Of a stretch of 64,000 nucleotides of DNA, positions 34,594 through 47,614 are shown in pieces; the stretch's first letter is position 1, and the number at the start of each line of letters is the position of its first letter. The stretch is from Stratiolaelaps scimitus. Its lineage: Eukaryota > Arthropoda > Arachnida > Mesostigmata > Laelapidae. Both the position numbers and the translations under genes were made by a program. The DNA is taken from positions 5,717,501 to 5,781,500 of the forward strand of contig JABWDB010000007.1 in the NCBI GenBank assembly GCA_019614645.1, given 5' to 3'. The notes below the pieces were generated by a model that worked only from the letters and a program-made list of their open reading frames with translations, did no database searches and was not told the DNA's origin.

Positions 34594-36894
34594 AACAAAA
34601 TATGGATAGGCTATATATATATATATATATGTCTTTTATATAGTCATGTCCGTGTCGGCAGCTGTATATATATGCCTCCAAATGTGCGACATGTTACGTG
34701 CCATGTAAGCGAGTGTCCCGGATACGAGTGATGACAGTAGAGACATACGAAGACCTCCGGATTCTATATATGTGTGTGTATATGTGTAGAATCGGTGGTT
34801 CCCTAGATGTCTTAGTAAAAGAGCTAATCTTGAAACTACTGAGATCAGCTTGCCCAATGTAATAGTATAAGTGCATAACACACAGATCTGACACTGTCTG
34901 CCACTTCTTGGCACAGTATGTTGTTCACCAGTTAAATGTTGAGGTCTGTACAGAACGCCCACGGATGCGGCAATGTATAATTTGTGCCCCTTGAATGTAC
35001 ATATTTGATATATTCAATGTCTTACAAGCCTGCTGTGTGCTGAACATAGATAAATCCCTTTGCGAAGAAGGCCCCGACTGTCAGTTAAGCAAAACAATAG
35101 AGAAAATAACGCATGTAAAAAATGTGATATTATTACAGAACATAATTGCTGCTGTATAATTCGATAGGCCAAACGCGCATATTAGAGGATGAGAGGGGAA
35201 TTTTTAAAATATAATTTCTCTTCAAACTCCAGTGTGATCAAAACAGTATCCATTTCTAAGGAAAGACTTAACAATATATATATATTGCTGTGTCTGCCGC
35301 ATGACATCAATGTCTCATGGATATATGAGGCATCTTGAAGTCTCATTAAATTGGTGAACTTGTAATGTACCGATAACGGCGCCTTAATCAATTCCGTGTC
35401 GAATGACTGCATTATATAATCGTGTGTTCATTATTTAATATATATATAGTATTACTAATTACAATAACTTTATAGCATAATGGTAAAGGAATCAATGGAA
35501 GAGTTGTGTTATACTACGCCTATGGTGTGAATAGTCGTCACAATGATCAGTCACGTCTAGCTAGCCGGCAACCGAATTCGTTCACACGACTTTTATGGAA
35601 GTGAACCTGTAAATGATCCTCACAATGATCTTGTACTTTATAAGATTTGGTTCAGTTCAGCCACTGGTTGGTCACAGATGTCCAATAGAAACACAGCGTG
35701 TATATATATATACATTTGAATACGAACTGGAAACCTGCCTTTCGAATGACAAGAGGCGGCGACATCCATTTTTCATTCTGTATATAATCAACAATAATAT
35801 CATGCTATCTGAGGATGCGATTATATTCCACAGCATTTCCTATCAACTCTTTTTCACAATCTTCTTGTCGCTTGTCATTGTGGATGACGGCTCAAGCCTT
35901 GATGTTGCTATGTATGTTTTATTATCTTTCAGTAGCTAAACTGACCGTGTGGTGTAGACATGATGGTGTGCATTTATTCACAGACGAACTCTCAGTCGAA
36001 AAACTCAAGATGACTAACTGCTCAGCAACATGCAATATAGTAATGAGTTACCCCCTGACATTTTCTTCCGCCTCCCCCAACGATATATAATGCGAAACTA
36101 GAATTTGCATGCATATGTTAAATGACAACGGCAACCCTCGTCCCCAATCCCCTTGAATCGTTCTCGATATTGCAATCAATAATATAACGATTCTTAACCA
36201 CAATATGTGTACTAGTATATACCAATACACATCATATTCTCCTCATAAATGTCCCTAATCCCCTGTTGTTCTTTCTACAGCGACAATCACTCCAGATCTC
36301 CGGATGTCAACGGGGACTTCACAGACAATATGAAATGAGTTAATTTCATTCACAGGCAATGAGCATTGCACACCATTCACGTCAGTCATCGCGCAATGTT
36401 TAGCACGCAACATTGCAGCGTAACGTATGAGCTGCTGATCTACAAACACTGCTAATTCAACTACATGCGTAAGAAAGTTCAACGTGTAAAGTCTTATGTA
36501 TCATAAGATACAATGCAACAAGCAGACGAGAGCTGCTGCCACTTTTTGAAAAAAAAACTGTAGCAATCAGTAGGACATCGCGCGGGCAGCAATAAACATA
36601 GGCAGCAATAAACACACATTATATATATATTGGGTCGTGGGGGCAGAGGTTGAGTTATTGTGTTTTGTCAGAGACCAGAGATGGGCGGTAGTGTTTGCAA
36701 TCCATATCATTGGGCGACAGAGCATGCAAACTCTGCACCACACGCCGAAGTCGGCCGAAATATAGCGACATAATGGCAGGTGGCCAACGCCACTTGAGCG
36801 ACTGTGTCGACATATATATTAGGTACATATATATGCAGTTAGTAAAAAAGATGTTATTTGAGCTGGTACCCTTTAAGCTAGTCCGCATGTTACG

Positions 36895-37112
36895 TGACAG
36901 GCCCCGGCTCTGAACATTTAGGTGTTACTTCGAGGACCAGGTCGGGGCCACCTGTGATTCCGCTTTCAGCCTTTTCGTACCCGAAAATGAAAGAATACTC
37001 AGATAAGGAAATCCAACGATTCTTCAAAGCCTATGGCACAATTTGGATCCAAGCCAAGTGTCCCTCCTGTCGAAAAATTCAGGACGCTTACCGCTGGATC
37101 ATCTACGGGACA
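36895..37112 (-). mobile_element. tRNA-derived SINE, family A, copy 2
   Basis: Matches the copy at 6181-6430 over its whole length in the same block order. The left side has GTTACTTCGAGGACCAGGTC, the middle AGAATACTCAGATAAGGAAA, and the right side the eroded tRNA-like head (AATTTGGATCCAAGC, then GGACGCTTACCGCTGG). A (TA)n tract begins immediately at its right (5') end. Confidence 0.6.
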
Positions 37113-37113
37113 A

Positions 37114-37114
<1 letters not shown>

Positions 37115-37144
<30 letters not shown>
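37115..37144. repeat. (TA)n microsatellite
   Basis: Pure TA tract abutting the SINE at 36895-37112. Confidence 0.95.
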
Positions 37145-37148
<4 letters not shown>

Positions 37149-37607
37149 AAGTGAAGTTTCAGAGGCGGTTGTTATCATTGTTATCATCGTCGTTGTCGCG
37201 CAAACAAAGCGGACCAACCTAGTTGAAGTCAGCCCAATCAGGAACGACCACTGTCCTATATATCGACAATACTATGGCTGTTGTTCCTCTTTTGGTCCTC
37301 CTCATAATGAAGCTCAGGATAAACTGAAGATCAGAAGGTGGAACGATAATGAAGATATGTAAAAACAACGAAATAACATGTCTTGACGCCCATAGAACAT
37401 CACCGTACACCTTCTTCACTGCCTCCCTCTCGTTATGCTCGTTATCTCCCGTCAGTTACCCTTCATTACGCTGCTTCGCGCTGACTTCTTCACTTGACTC
37501 ACACTCGCCAGTATGACCAGTCAAGTCCCAGACGCACACCGACATACACACAGATAGATCAACCGGCCCGGCCAGCCGACGGACAGAGTGCGGGACTAGT
37601 AAACAGA

Positions 37608-37633
37608 TTATATATATATATATATATATATAT
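37608..37633. repeat. (TA)n microsatellite
   Basis: Pure TA tract just left of the GC-rich island at 37.7 kb. Confidence 0.95.
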
Positions 37634-39715
37634 GCATGGTGTTGCAAACTCTGCTTCTAGTTGTCTCTGTTCTATGGGTTGAGACTACAGACAACAGCTC
37701 CCTGTGACCCCGTCGCGGTCGCCGCTGCCGCTGCCGCCGCCGTCTCCTCCACTGATTCCTGGATGTGCTGCTCGGGTCAGTCGACGCGTTCAGCCGGCCA
37801 CTGCATTGTCGTTGCTGCTGCTGCTGTTGCTGCTCCCGTTACTCCGGGTCTGTTGTCTCCCGGTGTGATTTTCTGCGTCCGCGTTGCTTGCTTATTCCTT
37901 CGGACTGTTCGCGAGACAATCACCAAACGGCTGGACACAAAACACCGATGAGCCACCAAGGAAAAGAGCAAGGGACGACAGACTCATAGACACCACACGC
38001 TGGTGCCATTGCCGTCGCCACAAACAGCGCCGCCAGAAACTAGCAACTAGCAGTGAGCAGTAGCCGCCGCTGTCGCCAGCGGTAAAGTGGCTGACTCTTC
38101 GTGGGACAGAGATCGCAGAGAGACAACACAGATAGAAAGATAGACCGAATAGGTAGATGGATATAACAATAAAATACAGAATAGAGTAAAACACATGAGA
38201 AGGAACAGAGGCGAAGGAAGAGAGCCCCTCCCCAACCAGGGAGGATGGCGAAACACTCGGCCAAAGAAGTATTGCCTGCCGGCCGGCCGGCCGGCGGGCC
38301 GACTGAAAAAAGCAGTAGCCGCTTCGACGACAACGGCGGCGGCGGCGGCGGCCGCAGCAAGAAGACGACGTCAAGGCGACAAGTGTCAAATGGATGGAGC
38401 AAGGAAGAGCTTGGGAAGGATAGAGTAAGCTAGAAAGAGAAATGAAAAACGAGACCAAGAGGGATCTGAACATCGGCTGAACAACAGATGAAGGGGCCGA
38501 GGGACGAATGGCGGCGCTCTGCTACACCGAGCTGGACTAAATCAGCAGCAGCGCGTTGATACACCTTTGTCCGGGGTCCGAGGTCCGGAGCGCTAGAGAG
38601 AGAGAGAGAAGCCTGATAGCGTCGTCAGAAGATGCGATGTGCTGCTGCTGCTGCTGCTCGAGCTGCAGCAACGGCCAGCACAACGGCTTCCGTCCTGCGA
38701 GTCGGGCCCGACCGGGCCAGGCCGGGCCGCAGGTTACGCGGCGTGTGTGCTACCATATCAGCACACTAGGGCCACTGCATAATCGTGTCCTTTTGCTCTA
38801 GCAGCGCGCGCGCCTACTGAAGAACTGCCGCGCGGCACCCCGCTGCAGACGATGAGAGTTGATGGCCGTGTGTGTGTGTGTGTGTTTGTGCTGTATGTGT
38901 TTGTTTGTCTGGCTGGCTGACTGGCTATGTGAGCCCATGGGTAGTTCAGTCGGTCGGTCGAGCGGGCGGCTGGTCGCTGCGTTTCTTCAGATGAGAAGAA
39001 AAGAAAGGAACAAGAGGAGCGCGTAACTTAACGTAAACGTAAGAAATGTTTCAACGTCTGCGTCTTTATATACCCTGCTCTCTGTGTATATATATATATA
39101 TATATGTACCTGGTTGTAGAAGCATTGTCCACAGAACAGCAGCCACGATACAGTCTGGTGGCTGGCTTGATATAGCTTTTTCCATTCGCCGAGCTACTCA
39201 CCCGTACGGCTCTCGTCCGTTCGTGAGCTTGTTTGTGTTTGTGACTGAATGTTTCTATGCGAATCTCATTCTCTGTCCGCTGATGTTCGCTTCCCGCTTG
39301 CTGCTTTCGTGATGTCCCCTCCTGTTGCCACTGCTGCTGTCGTAGTCGTCGCAGTAGTCGCGACTACCGCTTTTACCTTCAGTGCCATTACGCCCATCGC
39401 TATACGGTGCAAGGAGCGACGTTCGGTCGGGTCACAGCGAGTCGCGCGAGCAGGCGACAGCGGCCCGCAGTGTCCGGTAATGAATGTGCAGTGGCATTAT
39501 AGCTGTTGTAGCAGTGGTAGTTATAGTCGTCATACCCCAAGTCAGATAGGTGGCCAAGCTACCGCCATCCGATCCAACTCAGTTGCACCCGCCATCTCGG
39601 TGTTCGTTGTCGTCGTCTCCGCTATTTCAGTCTACCGCCGCTTAAGCAGGGAAACTGCGCGGTGCTGCGAGCTTCTGCGATATTCTCACTATGCATGCAT
39701 GCGTGTGTGCGCGTA

Positions 39716-39716
39716 C

Positions 39717-39747
<31 letters not shown>

Positions 39748-39752
39748 TATAT
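39716..39752. repeat. (TA)n microsatellite
   Basis: TA tract with one AC interruption inside a GC-rich island. Confidence 0.95.
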
Positions 39753-40683
39753 CTATGCGTGTCTCCGTATCTGACTTCTCAACCCCCAGTGAATAGGTTT
39801 TCAATTCTCCACCATCTACCTGATAGCGGATAGGCGATTCTGCGGCGACGGCAGGAGCGGTTCGGCACGGCAGAGCGACGGCTGGGAGGAGAGAAGTGAT
39901 GAAGACCAAACGCGAACACAGGAATTGTTTTTCTGCAGCTTTCGTTAGCGGCGACGCCAAGAAACACGCGCGTCGATAGATGGACAGTGTCACTAGCTCG
40001 TTGCCGGCCACCGCTATGATAGCCGCGAGCTTTTCTAATAGCCGCTCACCGGTAGAGTCGCTCACCCTCGCGCATAGACGCACCAGTGCACCCAAATCTA
40101 CGGCGACAACGGTCACCACCGAGGGGTCAGAACCCCGACGGAGGCTGACGGAGCAGGTGAACGCGGCAGGGCGATTCGCAAGGATATCACCATCATCAAC
40201 AACAACAACAACAACAACAGCAGCAGCAGCAGCACTGTCCAGTAAACCAGTCTAGCCGGTACCTACTTACGGATGAGCACGCTCAGCAATTAATTCTCGC
40301 CTGTTGAACGAGCACAGGAAACGCGGACAAGCGGTAAAAGACTTGGACTTGGCACGTTATCCAATGGTGGGGATAGCAAAACCCTCGAGATGGTCGAAGC
40401 TAACTATAGTACCGGCAGCGGCTGTTGAGAATAAGCACGCTTCTCTAGACAAAAAAAAAACGAGCAAGAGACATGTGTCGCACAATAACAATAGGCTCGG
40501 AAAACAGGCTGAGCGATGGGAGAGCTCTATGGCGTCGAAGCAAAACAGGCCAAGCGGCCACTGCTTGTTCTGTTGAAAGACGATCGTGTTATTAACATGA
40601 CTTACACAGAGACACACAGCCTTAACCGCCTGGTGCAGTTATGCTACAATGAAAGAGGTAACAAATACGGCATTGTCTGCTGA

Positions 40684-40719
40684 GCAAGCGGGACTTGTGC
40701 TTGGCACAAGTCGTTTTGC
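40684..40719. repeat. Short hairpin
   Basis: GACTTGTGC (40692-40700) pairs perfectly with GCACAAGTC (40704-40712) around a 3-base loop. GCAA/TTGC pairing lies further out. Confidence 0.6.
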
Positions 40720-41410
40720 GTGGCGGGCATTTTTGAATACACCTATCCATTAAGTATACAGTAAGTTAACATATCTGAAGCACGCGTTGTGCCGGTCGGT
40801 TACAAAAGGCAATATGTGGCTATTGCAACTTGCAACCTGGAAGAGGACAGCCCCGTTCACGAATGAGCTTGAAACGTGTGGCACATGGGGATTCAATTGC
40901 AAGCATCGGCAATGTAAAGGGAGTGTGTAATTATAAAGACAGCTATGTGTAAATGAACAACTGAGGGAACGCTGGATCCAGCGTAGTTAACAGACAGAAA
41001 CATAATGGTCAGTGGTTATGGCCAAGTGCTCAGCGCTTATTCCAGTGCTGCGCGATTGGCCTCGTTTCCGCCCAGTGGCAATTGCAAGCTTAGATAATCG
41101 CATGTTGTAGATAGTTCGATATACGAAGGAGGCAAAGCGCTTTCAGTATGTGTTTCTTGTCAGGAACTGTCGCTGCCATGAAGAGATGCGCATTTATTTT
41201 TTACGTATCAGTCGCAATTGGCGAATTTGCAATACGCCCCTATTTCGAATGAAATTTTCAGGTCCTATTTTGGATGGAATATCTGAGTCTGTATAGAGTC
41301 TCCCGTAGGTCTCCCGTATGTGCTAAAGTAAATTCCTCATGCTTAGTTATGTGGCTAGTTAGTTCTCTCCCTAGACAGTCAAGCTGAAATGAATCGGTAC
41401 AGCTGTCTAC

Positions 41411-41483
41411 CCTGACATATATGCGAGAAGTTAAGCATCGTAAAAATTGCACTTCATTTAATAAACCAACGTAACCTTTACCT
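41411..41483 (+). mobile_element. SINE family B, 3' fragment
   Basis: Reads GAAGTTAAGCATCGTAAAAA, then TTGCACTTCATTTAATAAAC, then GTAACCTTTACC. It matches the tails at 43190-43297 and 24305-24450. The minus-strand open frame across it is a by-product of this repeat. Confidence 0.65.
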
Positions 41484-43189
41484 GATAAGACATTGTATAT
41501 GAGGTGCACCACCTAGCACGGCTGGCGCATTGTCTTTTTGCCGAGTGTCGATTCGGTTCGCTGCTTAGGTCTGTATGTTTGACACGCCGTATGTCTGTTT
41601 ATAAAATTTGTGATATTATCCTTGATTACTGACAAGTATTTTGGTGTTTCTGACAAGCTGACATACAGCGGCGTATGCTAGGTGAGCTTTGTGGGCTCGA
41701 CTCAGAAATTCTGCTCTCAAACTTGGTGGTTTGCGGAGTTCCTGAAACGCATAGCATCCCTTGATCCTCGACTGTTTGGTCCTGAGTACTCGAGAATGGG
41801 GGTGCTCTGTTGGGGTATCCTCTTTTCTTCTTGGCCACCCCTATCGAACAGCCTTAATCAGCGCCTGTGTTGTTACGCCCTATGCTCTTTCTATTATAAT
41901 TGCACCTGTTCTGATGGTGGCTCTGACTCTCGAGTTCATGGTACGAAGACTCGGTCTATTTTCTGCAGTTTCAATCAGTATACGTTTTCGGCGTAGTTCT
42001 GGTCAGCGGGTGTCTACTCAGTAAATCTACTATAATATTAGATTTTCTTTGTGCTGTGCCCACTTCCATGTCCGTTCGTATTTTGGCAGTTCGAGACACA
42101 CACACACACACACTGTTGGACATGAATTATATTATATATTCCTATATTATATAATAGCACAATGATACCTAAAAGGATATGTCACGAAAGTTGAGGAGCT
42201 TTGAAAACGACTTCCCTAAGACTGGTGATCTTTACCTATATGGCTGCCTTGTTCATTGAGTATACTTGATTTTCAACATCTCCACAAGTATTAGTCGTAT
42301 GTATTATCTGCCTCTGTCGAAGGTCTGGGTATACACCTTTCTCTTGGTGGTTTTAAATGCTTCTTGTTGACTCTACCATTTGAACTTATTATATTTCCAC
42401 TTAGCGGTATTAATAGTGTGATAATTAATTGGTTTTGTTCACAATAAGGGAAAAAAGAGATAGGTAAAAATTATCCTAATTGTTCTGTTGTCGCACTGTT
42501 CACCCCGGGTAAGTCTGCGAAGCTGTTTCTGCGATTTACGATACGTCAAGGACAAAAAACTCAGTATGTAATTTACACATCCCAGTGATGTCATCATCGC
42601 TCCCTTCACTTCTTTGGGTGCCAACATATTGCTCTGACCCTTTCAAGATCTGAACTCTCCGATGGTCCGATCTTACTGCAGAAGAACACGTATGATCCTA
42701 CCGACTGCACCATGTTTATCACCCTGAACCTAGACAAAGACGACATGGGATGTTGATTGTCAAGCGGGTTTGTGTGGGGTTAGCGTCGGAAACCTGGAAC
42801 CCTAGGATCTCCTGATCTTTGGGCCTGCCCTTACCTGAACCTCGTCGTTGCTGGGCTCTTTCAGTTCTTGTTACGTCTATCCACAAGAAACTTTATCGGA
42901 TAACAAGGAATACAAGAGTGAACGACTGCACCGTATTGTCGACAATGAAATAATGAGGCGGAACGCGTTGTGAGCACGTTTAAGCGTGGCCTCAACCAAA
43001 TGCAGAAGGAAATAGGACCAAACGATGCCTTTCCATAAATATCCTATAGCGTGGATGCCATTGTCCCCCTGGTGAGCAAGATATGAGCCTAGGGAACTGT
43101 TTATCGGACGCAAATTGAGCATCGAGCTCAGGCTTCGCAAAGCCTGCGACGTTCACCAGGGCCCATTCGGTCTTGAAGCAACTCCTCCA

Positions 43190-43297
43190 GGTTCGAGCCC
43201 CGCCGCGTGACATAAAAGAGAGCTTAAGCATTGTAAAATTGCAGCTCCTTTAATAAACAAATTAAACCTTTACCTTTAACCTTTACCTTTACCTTTG
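43190..43297 (+). mobile_element. SINE family B with (ACCTTT)n tail
   Basis: Starts in a tRNA T-arm-like GGTTCGAGCCCCGCC. It continues GAGAGCTTAAGCATTGTAAA, GCAGCTCCTTTAATAAAC and a short tandem array of ACCTTT units. The tandem 3' tail is typical of retrotransposed SINEs and LINEs that end in microsatellites. The upstream end of the head was not resolved. Confidence 0.68.
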
Positions 43298-43512
43298 ATT
43301 TAGCATACATGTCCAACAGCTGAAATTACTTGCCGGCCTTAGTCTCAGCTCGGAGCCCGGTTGCATTATTGCGATGGATCGTCGATATTTTGTCGAGCAA
43401 TTGCAACAACAAAATTCGTATCTATCTGTTTAATGAGCGCCGAGCTATCTCATCAGGCCATCACCACTCACGCACGAGTGGCCCTCACACAGCAGCCACG
43501 CACACATCAGCA

Positions 43513-43541
<29 letters not shown>
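43513..43541. repeat. (TA)n microsatellite
   Basis: Pure TA tract. Confidence 0.95.
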
Positions 43542-43544
<3 letters not shown>

Positions 43545-44600
43545 GAAGGAATATCTATGCGCGCGATAATCCCTTTCCGCGTTTCGGCAATTTTTCCTCC
43601 CTTTTCTTCCAATAGTTCTTCACGATTCTGCTTTGTTTTGGTTTTGTCTTGATTTCTTTGTCTTCTCGTTCTTCATCCGGGCCAACACAAACGGACGGAC
43701 CCTCCAGTCGTGCGCCAGCCACGTCCAACAACCACGAATATGGCTTTACCCTCTCGATCTCTCGTTCCGTCGCTCCCTCTCCCTTGCCGATGACGACGGC
43801 GATGATGCTAATGATGACGCCGAAGAGATGTAAACGATCTGTATGGCGCTATCCTGGCGGTGCCGGCACCACCTCTGCGGTTGCAATCGAGCCGCGAGGT
43901 CTCCCTGTCTCTCTCTCTCTCTCTCCCACTGTGTCGTTGTCTCCGGCGAGCGCGATAATCACTTTGTGATCGATAGACGAACGCTCAACCATGTTGTTCT
44001 GGCAGACGAGCGATCACGGGTCTACAGCCCGCGGCCGCCGCGTACAATTGTCTTGCGTGCTCGTCTGTTGGCTATTTGCCTGTTTGCGTTTGTGTCGCTG
44101 AATATCGGCGGGCGCCACGGAGACACAATGGTGTGAGATGGCGGCGAACGAGCCAGCGCGACCAGAGCACATCCAGCGGGTCCAGCTCGGCCATGATGAG
44201 AGAATGATGACGTTGGCGGTGTATGAAAATTAGAAGTAGTACACTGAAGGTTGGACAGCGCTGCGGTGCTTGCTGGCCACACGGCTAGATTGACGGCTCG
44301 GCTCGATTAAACCGTTATTGCTGCTGTGGCGGCGGCGGAGGCAGCAAGCACAAGGCGAAATGGGCCACCCAAAAGAATATAGCAATGAGACGACGGCAAG
44401 CAACGAACGCGTCCGAACAAAGGCGAATATCTGAGCGTGAGGAACGATTCGAAGTATGGGTGAGGTTTGGGGGGGTGAGTTCGTAGCATCGACTGAGGGC
44501 GGGAGGTTGGGACGAATGAAGGGAGCAGTCGAAGCTAGAAGACGGTTGAAACATTCGACACGCGTGGAAGGGTCACTGGAATCGTATGCCAGTGACGGGC

Positions 44601-44623
44601 CGGGGGGCGGGGGGGGGGGGGGG
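44601..44623. repeat. Poly-G run
   Basis: G-rich run with one C interruption. On the minus strand it gives an artificial poly-Pro frame. Confidence 0.9.
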
Positions 44624-44815
44624 CTGAGACACGATGCTGGCTGTAGCCGAAGTGTTTGGTCATGTGTTCTGATGGTACGGTCAAGTCGAGTGTCGATACC
44701 ACCAGACGCGATCAGCTTTTCATCGTAGGATCGATGGAACATCTCGATATCGTTGTTCCATTTCAACTTACGGATATTACAGGCGAATGTACAATCGGCC
44801 AAGAGAAGTAGACGA

Positions 44816-44842
44816 TAGAGAGAGAGAGAGAGAGAGAGAGAG
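44816..44842. repeat. (GA)n microsatellite
   Basis: Pure GA dinucleotide tract. Confidence 0.95.
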
Positions 44843-45400
44843 ATATATGAGAAGTTTGTATTGATATGGTTCGATCAGATGCGCAGATGAATGGATATCT
44901 TTTTTGGCAGCCTACGAAAGTTCGATGCGAGGCGAAAGTGAACGCGTAGTTGGAATTAACGGGGAGTTTCACAGGTACATGGGTACACCTACGAAGGAAG
45001 CAGCGGTAGGATATCATCTACTGTTGTATGTACTATGCTATTTATTTACTATACTGTCTATGAGATTACGGTGATAAACTTTCATAGATGTGCTAATCGT
45101 ATGAGGGCCGCCTCGGAAACCACATACGATTGAAGAATTGTCTAACCACGCAGACGCAAGGTGTAACGAGCAAACGGCCGTATATATATATATATATATT
45201 CTTCTGTGGACTCCTTGCCACGCGGCAATCGCCCGATCCCTCTCCGGCGGCAGGCCTTGGGCTCATGGTTCATGAGGACTCGAAATGCGCATTCGTATGT
45301 TGTAGCCAAACCACTGACACACCTCAAAGAAATCCGGGGTTTTAATGGACGCCTGTATTCGAGAAGCTACTGACAAGAAAGGCATCTTGAGGCTGCCAAA

Positions 45401-45526
45401 TTTTTTTCACCCAACCAGCTGGGTTTCCGGGGGGCGAGGTCGACTGCCTTGGCGCATCTCTGACAGAAGATTTCCGATACAATTAAAAAAAAGCAGCTAT
45501 GTTTTGGAGTATTCTTGGATGTAACG
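45401..45526 (+). mobile_element. Decayed non-LTR retrotransposon reverse-transcriptase scrap
   Basis: In the frame of AAC at 45413 it reads FFSPNQLGFRGARSTALAHL, a TGA stop at 45461-45463, then QKISDTIKKKQLCFGVFLDV. This is the signature of the N-terminal part of a LINE reverse-transcriptase domain: SPNQ-GFR-x-x-RST, followed after about 20 residues by GVFLD, which contains the first catalytic Asp. Homology ends soon after and no later motifs follow. It is a dead, truncated insertion of the Jockey/CR1-like type. Confidence 0.7.
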
Positions 45527-46622
45527 GCAACCTCAAAATTACTGACGATATGGAATCTTTCTGCAAACGCTCGATTGTCTTGGGTGCAGAACGCGTAGTT
45601 ATGAGAGTGTTGTTCAAGTGTTCTTCGTCATGTTGCGCTCAACGGTACCCATTCAATGGCAGCCTTGCGCCACTATCTCGGACTCGTTGCATCGCTATTA
45701 GCTCACACATCACATTGAACAGGTATGCCGACATGCATCGAGTCATTCTGACACTACCAGGCAAACACCTTAGTTGCAAGACCTGGTGTCCATGCAGGAT
45801 TTACCTTTAACCTCTATAAAAAAGAAATAAAAAATATTCGGTAGATAGCACTCAACAACGTGCAAGTAGTATTGATCTAAACGCCCAAAAATGAGTGAGA
45901 CCTTTGAAAGTTTGTCTGTTCGGTCTGTTGGCTGTTTATTTCATCAATTCCTACTGTCTCCAGTTGCTGGCTTCCTCCCAATTCGATGATGACGCCATCT
46001 CAGCCGGAGAATCGCTGGGCACAGAGGCTTGCGCAGCAAAAGACCAAAGCCGTCTGTATATCAATCGATGCTCTCCGTCGCTTGTGGTCAGCAGGGTGTT
46101 CTTCGAATCATCCCGAAGTGGTGCTCAAGATTCGCACGCGACGGGTCACGGCCCTCCGATCGACGCCATCACCATCTCCCCCCGCCCCCCCCCGCCCGAG
46201 CTCCCGTTGAAACGATGGACGTGCGAATCGCGGGCCGCAGACGCGCACCACCACAATAGCAGCAGCCACAGCAGCAACATTCGCAAGTGTCGCGATTTCA
46301 TGGCTGCGTCCATGCGGCATTCATCTCAGTGATGCGCCTCGCGCAAACGCTTCTCGGCCTAGGTTTCACTGCGCGCTCTGGGATCTTTGCCGGATCTTTC
46401 TTCGGCTCGCTTCTCAAAGGAAAAATGGAAAAGTGACACGGATGAAAAGGAGCGACGTCACAACGACGATTTCGATGATCTTGAGGCGGCGGCGGCGGAG
46501 GCAACATATGTGCTCGTGCTGATGTATAGATGTCGATCAACGCCGATGTTCCTTGCTTCCTCTGCTATCGCTGCGTCTGCTGCTGGTGCAGATACAGATA
46601 TATGGATACGCTGTTGTTTATA

Positions 46623-46669
46623 TCGTTGTTATTGTTGTTTTGTTGTTGTTGTTGTTGTTGTTGTTGTTG
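46623..46669. repeat. (TTG)n trinucleotide repeat
   Basis: Largely pure TTG array. A mixed GTC/TTG array follows at about 46734-46802. Confidence 0.9.
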
Positions 46670-47578
46670 CCCTTACCCTTATCGATAATGCTAATGCTGA
46701 CGTTGCCGCGGCTCATTGCTACTATCGTTGATACGTCGTCGTCGTCGTCGTTGTTGTTGTTGTTCTTGCTGCTGTTGCTGTTGTTTGTGTTTGTTGTTGT
46801 TGTTAAAGACGCAGATGATAACACTATTTTTCATATTGATGGTGAGCATGGATGACGTTAGTTTGGGAGTGTGAATCGTGTGGGCGGTAGTGACAGACGA
46901 AGAGTTTACCTCACCAGTAGCTGCTCTGGTAGCAGCGGCAGGAGCAGGCCCGATAGTTCTCTCTGCTGATGAACAAGGTAAAGATCGGCGCGATAACCAG
47001 CGACAGGCGGCGGCGGCTGCTGCTGCCGCCGTCCCGAAGAGACGATTGCCCTCGACTTAAACGCTGACAAGACGGACAACGTCGATAGTGGTGTGACGAT
47101 GTTGATGCTGGCGCCACTGCGACCACTGTGGTAAACATGGCCATCAATTCGGGGAGGATCGACCCCGACAGGTGTTGTTGTTGCCCACCCTCACTATTAA
47201 AGTCCACTGTAGCGACTGCAAAGCCGTCGTGAAGCCCCCACTGGCCAGCACCAGGACCCGAACAGGCAGGAAGCAAACGACCAGCGATGGCCACCAGCAA
47301 CGATGAGCAATTGCACGCCGCCTGCTTTGTCTCCTGACCGGGTCCGCGCACCACCTCGATCGTCTAGCCGTCCATATGTCTGTGTGCCTGCATATTACCA
47401 CAACTGGCTACCACTAGAAAGCAACCACTGGCACGGGTAGAAGTACAACAATTGGGCCGCACGGGCGTTCCTGCCGGGCCGTACAGCGTCCGGCCAGCCC
47501 GCTCCAATGCCGAGCTCGGAGTCGTCCGCGAACGACGCTGAATATATCGGATACCGAATATACCCCTGCCATTCTTTG

Positions 47579-47614
<36 letters not shown>
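47579..47614. repeat. (TA)n microsatellite
   Basis: TA tract with one AA interruption. Confidence 0.95.

Noticed and set aside
41258..41512. An 84-codon minus-strand ORF as a gene
   Set aside because: Its middle is the family B SINE tail in reverse orientation.
44230..44802. A 190-codon minus-strand ORF
   Set aside because: Half is low complexity from a poly-G run and a proline tract. A donor-like GTAAGT near its start suggests that at most a tiny exon could be real.
45895..46332. Plus-strand secreted protein with a hydrophobic start
   Set aside because: The frame begins only at a GTG, and the hydrophobic stretch is equally a pyrimidine-rich acceptor tract ending CTGTCTCCAG. The rest is composition-driven.
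46553..46855. Membrane-like frame rich in Leu and Val
   Set aside because: It is a translation of the TTG/GTC trinucleotide arrays.
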